36,148 nt of DNA from IMG/VR virus record IMGVR_UViG_3300031963_000465, positions 1 to 36,148 of that record, one strand, 5' to 3'. The notes under the pieces are model-generated. The model searched no databases, was not told the DNA's origin, and saw only the letters and a list, made by a program, of their open reading frames with translations. Source of the stretch: a virus. This document shows, one piece after another, positions 32,201-36,148 of this stretch (within the stretch, counting starts at the first letter, position 1; the number at the start of each line of letters is the position of its first letter). The translations under genes were made by a program, and so were the position numbers.

Positions 32201-34043
32201 CACGAGCGCCAAACTTATCTAACTGCTCTGGTGTAATAAATGCTAGGCGATCATTGAGCTGATAAGCATAGGCAGCAGAATCAACACCATTGATTTGTGA
32301 TGGAATAACTCCATCTGGATTATCTGGCGTAATAGCGCGGTTAGTATAGACAGCATCGCGTCCTACTGCACCGAGAGATTCTAGAAGTTTGCGTCCACCT
32401 TGTGTGCCGCGTAGTCCACGTAGTTCACCTACAGCAGACTGTAGACCAATAAACATCTCACGACGCTGACCGATATTGGCCTGCTTGTAAGCATCGCCAA
32501 GGATACGGCTTGAGTAACGTCCATATACAAGACGTGCGTAACGCTCAAAGGCTAGCGCTGACTTCTCTGATGCGAAGTTGCCTAGTTCATCCATATCTGG
32601 AATGAGAGCAAACTTACGAGTAAAATTATCTAGACGCTTATTGATTCCAGCGATAGAGAAACGAGCAAGTTTCTGCTCTGATTCTGCCTTGGTAATGCGT
32701 TCAGCAGTTCTAGCACCTGCTGCAACAGCAGACTCGCCTTCACGTCCAAGAAGAGAACGACGTGCGGCCTCTAGGCTTGAGATGCCTTGGGCATCTGCCT
32801 CGTCAAATACGATGTTACGCAAGAAGTTTGCAGAGTCTGTATTTAGATCAAAGACTGCTCCAGCTTTGTCATAGACCGCAAGTTTAGCCTTGCGTGCTGG
32901 TGACAAGATAGGCATAACCTTGGTTCTAAAACCAGGCTGTCCATAGAAAATTGGCTCAATACGCTGGGCGTTAGAGAGAAAAGCCTTAGCAGTGTTGACA
33001 TCAAGGATTCCGCCAAAGTCTTCGTTAGCAAACTTGATGAGAGCGCTGTCTACGCCATTCTCAGCAAAGGCTGGATTGAGAGCGCGTAGGCGACCTGTTG
33101 CTTGCCCAATCTTTTCTGCGTTATTAGCAATGCGAGCGTCGCGCAAATCTTTTGTAGTCTTTGTAAACTCTGTCCAGAAGTTCTCAATGTTTCTATTCTT
33201 GAAGGCATCTTCTACCTTCTCAGCAGTACCGACCGTCTTATCAAGAGCATACTTCATACCTAGATAACCCTTGCGAGCTTTACCAAGTAAAATGGTTGGG
33301 TCTAAAACAATACGGAATGCGGCATCTGTAGTGCCTGAAATCCAAGAATAAAGTCCAGACTTACCCTCTAAGTCATCTGGCAAGAACGCATTAGCAACTT
33401 GACGACCTGGAGAATACTTAGCAGCATTGACTTTTGCTACTGCTTCTTCTGTAAGTTTGTCGCCTTCTTTAGAACCAGCGGCAAATGCAAGGGCCTTCTC
33501 ATTCTCAGTCTGTGCTTCACGAATGATTTGGTCTAGCGGAATGCCTGCAGAAATCTTCTTAGCGATATTTGTACGGTCACGACCGTAAGTCTTCTCAACT
33601 TTTTCAATTCTGCCAGGGTTGAATACCTGCTCACCATTGGCACCAGAACGCTGAAACGCATCTCCAAGATCTACGCCTTCGGAAATACCGATAGCACCAA
33701 CACGATACGCACGCGTTACTTGGTCTGATGCCCACCCTGCTGCCTTGAATACAGCCTTGATTGGTTCTACAACAGGACGCGAGATGATGTATGCGGCTTG
33801 ACCGATAAATCCACGCTTGGGATCTGTGTCATCAATACCACCAAAGAAATCTGCCTGTGCCTTTTGTTGGTCAATAGGCAACTGATTATATTCAGCAGCA
33901 CCAACAGATGGCGGCAGGTTATTGAGCCGCACGTGCTGTGAGTACATATCTGTAAGCGAGTTGATTTTCTGAGTCTGTTGAGGAGTCAGATTTGCTCGCT
34001 TAGCAGCTTGATATATATTTCCCTTATTGATGTTTTGGGACAT
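29268..34043 (-). CDS. Giant (1591-residue) putative ejected virion protein
   Basis: This is the largest gene of the window. It begins MSQNINKGNIYQAAKRANLT and is mostly helical, with a hydrophobic segment near 80-110 (GFIGQAAYIISRPVVEPI). No peptidoglycan hydrolase, protease or polymerase motif was recognised. Size, helical content and position after the portal resemble the large internal or ejection proteins of podoviruses, which enter the host with DNA. A tape-measure role is an alternative but is less supported because no tail-tube gene is visible. Confidence 0.6.
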   Translation of the reverse strand: MSQNINKGNIYQAAKRANLTPQQTQKINSLTDMYSQHVRLNNLPPSVGAAEYNQLPIDQQKAQADFFGGIDDTDPKRGFIGQAAYIISRPVVEPIKAVFKAAGWASDQVTRAYRVGAIGISEGVDLGDAFQRSGANGEQVFNPGRIEKVEKTYGRDRTNIAKKISAGIPLDQIIREAQTENEKALAFAAGSKEGDKLTEEAVAKVNAAKYSPGRQVANAFLPDDLEGKSGLYSWISGTTDAAFRIVLDPTILLGKARKGYLGMKYALDKTVGTAEKVEDAFKNRNIENFWTEFTKTTKDLRDARIANNAEKIGQATGRLRALNPAFAENGVDSALIKFANEDFGGILDVNTAKAFLSNAQRIEPIFYGQPGFRTKVMPILSPARKAKLAVYDKAGAVFDLNTDSANFLRNIVFDEADAQGISSLEAARRSLLGREGESAVAAGARTAERITKAESEQKLARFSIAGINKRLDNFTRKFALIPDMDELGNFASEKSALAFERYARLVYGRYSSRILGDAYKQANIGQRREMFIGLQSAVGELRGLRGTQGGRKLLESLGAVGRDAVYTNRAITPDNPDGVIPSQINGVDSAAYAYQLNDRLAFITPEQLDKFGARDGFLAKAWGMQYSKAADDAVSTFVTGTLAGPRFPLRNAIEDYLFGLANGRGVIRSAKDIVKARGVAKKVIQASEDLNFAVLNRYAKAKDKDNLLARMNAIDSGSELRWNATTKTWDKVDDVFKSPAKKEEAKRKVMAEALLRENFNDAQMGKFGSDFDRYAYEFAMYGDYENLLKGASEGAYNLNAGNDFFSRAKRLSRKHGKVVDFEVDGEAYKRAYGSFTELSPLSQEGRLAWAFQIAAKANDEIGSAGLKLLAEYKGDRTGFINAFAKIIDTDPKIASLKPRFDRYVDETYTSQQHAAVIYDDLATMLGKADGSINDDLLNKLVTLKDDGDYAINMKEFSLEWLPKGRADVPATITGPLFIPATQSKNIISDLNTRLWDWLGDANARLSRDQLVLDAAFDIRKDLQPFLDDLSKKVGEKAATQQIIEMSQNLAIERVMAFVDNPAVRTQMAWSMRNFARFYRATEDAYRRAYRTVKYNPEALQKIALTYEGVSHSGFVQRDDQGEAYFIYPGLAPAYGAVNKMLNVFGLGDKFVAPMPLQFGSSLKMLTPSANPDSWLPTFSGPLSGLTLKTIYNIAGFFSESDIPVMAKVAKEIKSTEQYTIGEIGEGQSFFQSALPGHVNRLLATLDKDERDSQYASAFRKAVTYLEAGGHTPSATATPGELIEYQKKLKSTITAILGTRFVLGFISPASPTTTLKSDMADWVRDNGRVNFKQVFSKLIDQYSDTNDPVGNAMADWVKYYPEQVPYVINESDPVFQARVKTSNAAANWVDDNSELIKKYPEGAAFLIPQSGTFSWEAYQFLKDNGYRETKLVGDFLKETFVAKSKQFYYIQRDKYEEALQNVRTDRERKQLNEAWDAWSREFKQTRPLLQEEFANSAANNVKRMAAYKDLKTMLDETKIVSPAANAIRKMVQLYDDYKLQIDTVYNSRSESDINAREILRTATLAEMQDIAASNPNASGVYDILFSNFLRGD

Positions 34044-34453
34044 TACAATCCTCTAGCTACGGCCTGCTCGTATAAAGCAGCAATTTCTCCATTGGTATCG
34101 TATTGAACCATTGTGGCAAGGATGGATGAAAGCGATTCTGTTTGTTGTGGAATCCCAAGAACCTCTGGTCCAGGACCAGGGCCTTGTGCAATACCAGATG
34201 TCACAGGTTCATCTTGACGTTGCGATGGAGCGTAAAGCTCTGTTATTGGTTCACGTGTTGCAGCTTCACGTACTTGCGAGGATGGCATACCGCGAACATC
34301 TGGTGTCTTTGCAAGAGGCTGTGCTTCTCTGAGCATCTTATCCTCAATACCTTGACCATAGTAATCTGATTGGAAGTTGAGTTGATCTGTACGTGTGGAA
34401 AATGGCCCAGGACCTGCCACTCCAGCCAGTGGATTTACTGGTTGTTCAGCCAT
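34043..34453 (-). CDS. Pro/Gly-rich hypothetical structural protein
   Basis: This 136-residue protein contains VNPLAGVAGPGPFSTRTDQL and a Pro/Gly run (GIAQGPGPGPEVLG), ending with a short helix (LSSILATMVQYDTNG). Probably a flexible virion component. It starts inside the upstream gene by 8 nt and its stop overlaps the giant gene's start. Function unknown. Confidence 0.55.
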   Translation of the reverse strand: MAEQPVNPLAGVAGPGPFSTRTDQLNFQSDYYGQGIEDKMLREAQPLAKTPDVRGMPSSQVREAATREPITELYAPSQRQDEPVTSGIAQGPGPGPEVLGIPQQTESLSSILATMVQYDTNGEIAALYEQAVARGL

Positions 34454-34664
34454 TACCGTCCTCCATCTTCTCTAAATCTGATGTGAATTGTTCCCATACT
34501 CTGGAAACTTTTGTTTTTCTATTTGCGTTATACACTGCTAAATCTAAAAGTTCTGAGGCGAGCATCTCTATGGCTCGCGTTATATTTACAAAGAAACCTG
34601 ATAAAACTACAAGAAAATCTGCGGGAGTAACAGAGCGTGGTACGTAATCTTCTTCGTTATCCAC
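34446..34664 (-). CDS. Small hypothetical protein with hydrophobic helix
   Basis: This 72-residue protein, MDNEEDYVPRSVTPADFLVV..., has a hydrophobic helix (about 16-35, DFLVVLSGFFVNITRAIEML) and a charged C-terminal helix (RVWEQFTSDLEKME). Could be a small membrane or membrane-proximal virion protein. Overlaps the next gene by 8 nt. Confidence 0.6.
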   Translation of the reverse strand: MDNEEDYVPRSVTPADFLVVLSGFFVNITRAIEMLASELLDLAVYNANRKTKVSRVWEQFTSDLEKMEDGNG

Positions 34665-34686
34665 GCTCTGTCCTCTCTAAATTACA

Positions 34687-34818
34687 CTAAGCCTTCTTGC
34701 CTTTACGAGCCTTAGCTGCATAACCAAAGTCAACTTTGCCGCCTTTTGGCATTGGAGCCTTCTTTGAGCCTTCTGTTGGCTTCTGGACTGAAGCCTTTGC
34801 ACGACCACCTTTTTTCAT
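34687..34818 (-). CDS. Lys/Gly-rich micro-protein
   Basis: This 43-residue basic protein, MKKGGRAKASVQKPTEGSKK..., has a strong ribosome site GGGAGGTG. It lies directly after the portal gene. Very high Lys/Gly/Ala content suggests DNA binding or virion packaging, as for the basic micro-proteins near the capsid gene. Confidence 0.6.
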   Translation of the reverse strand: MKKGGRAKASVQKPTEGSKKAPMPKGGKVDFGYAAKARKGKKA

Positions 34819-34829
34819 TTCACACCTCC

Positions 34830-36148
34830 CTACCCTGCAATAGATGCGAGTAACGTAGCAATGTCTGGACGAGAGCCAGCAGCAGGGGCCGCACCCATTT
34901 GTTCTGGAGTTGGCTGCGAGGCAGGAACGGGGGCCATACCTGCTGCTGGAACTTCTGCGCCCATTGGCACTTCTGGTTGTGGCTCTGGTGCAAAGACCTT
35001 CTCCACAATAGTCTCTAGTTGTAAACCTTTTTGACGGCCCTTGATTACTTCGGCGATTCTGGAAACGATTTGAGAAGGATCTTGACCTTGTGCTGCAATC
35101 GCTGGAATTGCCTGGGCGTACTGAGCAACAGCAACACGGAGAGAATCGCGCATCTCTTCAATATCCACACGCTGTTCTTCTTGAGTGACATTTAGCTCCA
35201 TTGGGATTTCGCGGCGTACATAATCACGTGATACAAGTTTATCGCTACGCATCTGTAGCAAAGCAATGATGGCGTTGTTTGGATTCATACCAGACATAAT
35301 GCCGTAACGAACATCTACGCCGTACTCACCAGCAATAGCTCGACTTGGTACATACTTCATATTGAATGGCGTACCGTCATCTACACCTTTGATTTCCTTG
35401 GTCATATTGCCAAAGATTTTCTCATCTGTTTCAAAGCAGAGAGAAACAAGTTCAGTAAAGAGGCGTGCAAACTGTGCTTGCGCTGCACGTACTTGTGTAT
35501 CAAAGCCAGCCTGAAGTGCTTGAACTCCACGACCTGTAATGATTGATGCGTCGATGTTACCTGAGCGTACCTCTGGATAACGAGCACCTAGACGTAGTTC
35601 ACGCTCTAGTACGCCAGATTCTGTAAAGACTCCGTTAGGAAGTTCTAGTGGAACACGGCGGATTGCCTGTGGATTAGCAGAACGCATAATCGCATCAGGG
35701 CCGAGTGCAAGTTCTTGTACATCTTGCGGAATAGCAATAGGAGCCTGAATGGATTTCTCTGCTGCTTGGATTTGCAATACTGCAAAGCGAGCACGAGCAA
35801 GTTGTACAGCCAAGATATCATCAAACTGACCGCGTGCTTCTCCATCAATAGATGAACGAACAGCCACACGTGCCATACATTTGCCAGTTGGGTTTGGCAA
35901 GTTAGATAAAACTAAGTTCTCACGATCTGGCAAGAAGACAACATCTTGGTCTTTGTCGTGGTAACGAACCATTGAGATATAAGGGCTGCCCATTGTGAAG
36001 GAAGTTCTAGGCATAATCTGAGATGCAAACTCTGGATACTGCGATGCCAATGTTTCAGCATCGGTCTGGATAACCTGAGTCAAAGAAATCGTACGACCGA
36101 ATCTGTCAATCTCTGGGTAAACGCCAAATGGATTGAGCAAGCGGATAC
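34830..36148 (-). CDS. Portal protein (partial, 5' end outside window)
   Basis: The open frame continues to the right edge and gives at least 438 residues. YPEIDRFGRTISLTQVIQT, MARVAVRSSIDG and a long helical region (about 200-260; ALQAGFDTQVRAAQAQFARL) followed by GMNPNNAIIALLQMRSDKL and a Pro/Ala-rich tail fit portal proteins that form the dodecameric DNA gate. The true start is outside the window, so an internal TTG near 36140 is not a real start. The next gene upstream, not seen, is likely the large terminase. Confidence 0.78.
   Translation of the reverse strand, partial: IRLLNPFGVYPEIDRFGRTISLTQVIQTDAETLASQYPEFASQIMPRTSFTMGSPYISMVRYHDKDQDVVFLPDRENLVLSNLPNPTGKCMARVAVRSSIDGEARGQFDDILAVQLARARFAVLQIQAAEKSIQAPIAIPQDVQELALGPDAIMRSANPQAIRRVPLELPNGVFTESGVLERELRLGARYPEVRSGNIDASIITGRGVQALQAGFDTQVRAAQAQFARLFTELVSLCFETDEKIFGNMTKEIKGVDDGTPFNMKYVPSRAIAGEYGVDVRYGIMSGMNPNNAIIALLQMRSDKLVSRDYVRREIPMELNVTQEEQRVDIEEMRDSLRVAVAQYAQAIPAIAAQGQDPSQIVSRIAEVIKGRQKGLQLETIVEKVFAPEPQPEVPMGAEVPAAGMAPVPASQPTPEQMGAAPAAGSRPDIATLLASIAG

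Overview
The window is a contiguous piece of a tailed double-stranded DNA phage genome (Caudoviricetes), cut at both ends. The right edge interrupts the portal gene and the left edge interrupts a small plus-strand gene. No large terminase or DNA polymerase is visible, so they presumably lie outside. The host is most likely an actinobacterium. The phage carries a WhiB-type iron-sulfur regulator, a proteasome-beta/HslV-like Ntn hydrolase and an r1t-type holin, and it appears to use leaderless-type starts. The moderate base composition would fit low-GC freshwater Actinobacteria, but that is inference. A portal, scaffold and N4-gp56-type capsid gene set, very long internal proteins, and no recognisable tape measure or tail-tube gene point to a podovirus-like virion. 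This is also inference.

Region 1 (1-4747, plus strand) is a train of about 23 very small genes, most 28-80 codons long. They overlap or touch at ATGA, TAATG or GTGA junctions. Many encode tiny zinc-ribbon or zinc-finger proteins and two are membrane micro-proteins. Near the end is a membrane-anchored lytic-transglycosylase-like protein that overlaps its upstream gene out of frame by 155 nt. The train ends at a double hairpin at 4750-4819.

Region 2 (4819-11150, minus strand) is the replication, recombination and regulation operon. In transcription order it encodes a proteasome/HslV-like hydrolase, a small unknown protein, a Cas4/RecB-like nuclease, a zinc-ribbon protein, WhiB, a RecA/DnaB-type ATPase and a Holliday-junction-resolvase-like nuclease. 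Three small proteins follow, then a primase split into zinc-finger and TOPRIM genes, a DUF1599-like protein, two small proteins, a sigma-like factor and an FmdB-like zinc ribbon.

Region 3 (11151-11883) is a divergent control region. An inverted repeat lies midway between two outward-facing -10-like boxes. Two plus-strand genes follow, a zinc ribbon and a small ExK nuclease-like protein, ending at a structured terminator.

Region 4 (11947-36148, minus strand) is the late operon. In transcription order it encodes the portal, several small proteins, a 1591-residue protein and three further putative internal virion proteins. Then come the scaffold, the major capsid protein, a head-proximal protein and a cluster of small basic proteins. 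The adsorption module holds a two-segment collagen-like fibre, a glycosyltransferase with a candidate promoter of its own, a connector-like protein and four beta-rich tail or fibre proteins built from shared domains. A 742-residue tail protein, a small coiled-coil membrane protein, an M15-type endolysin and a holin finish the operon.
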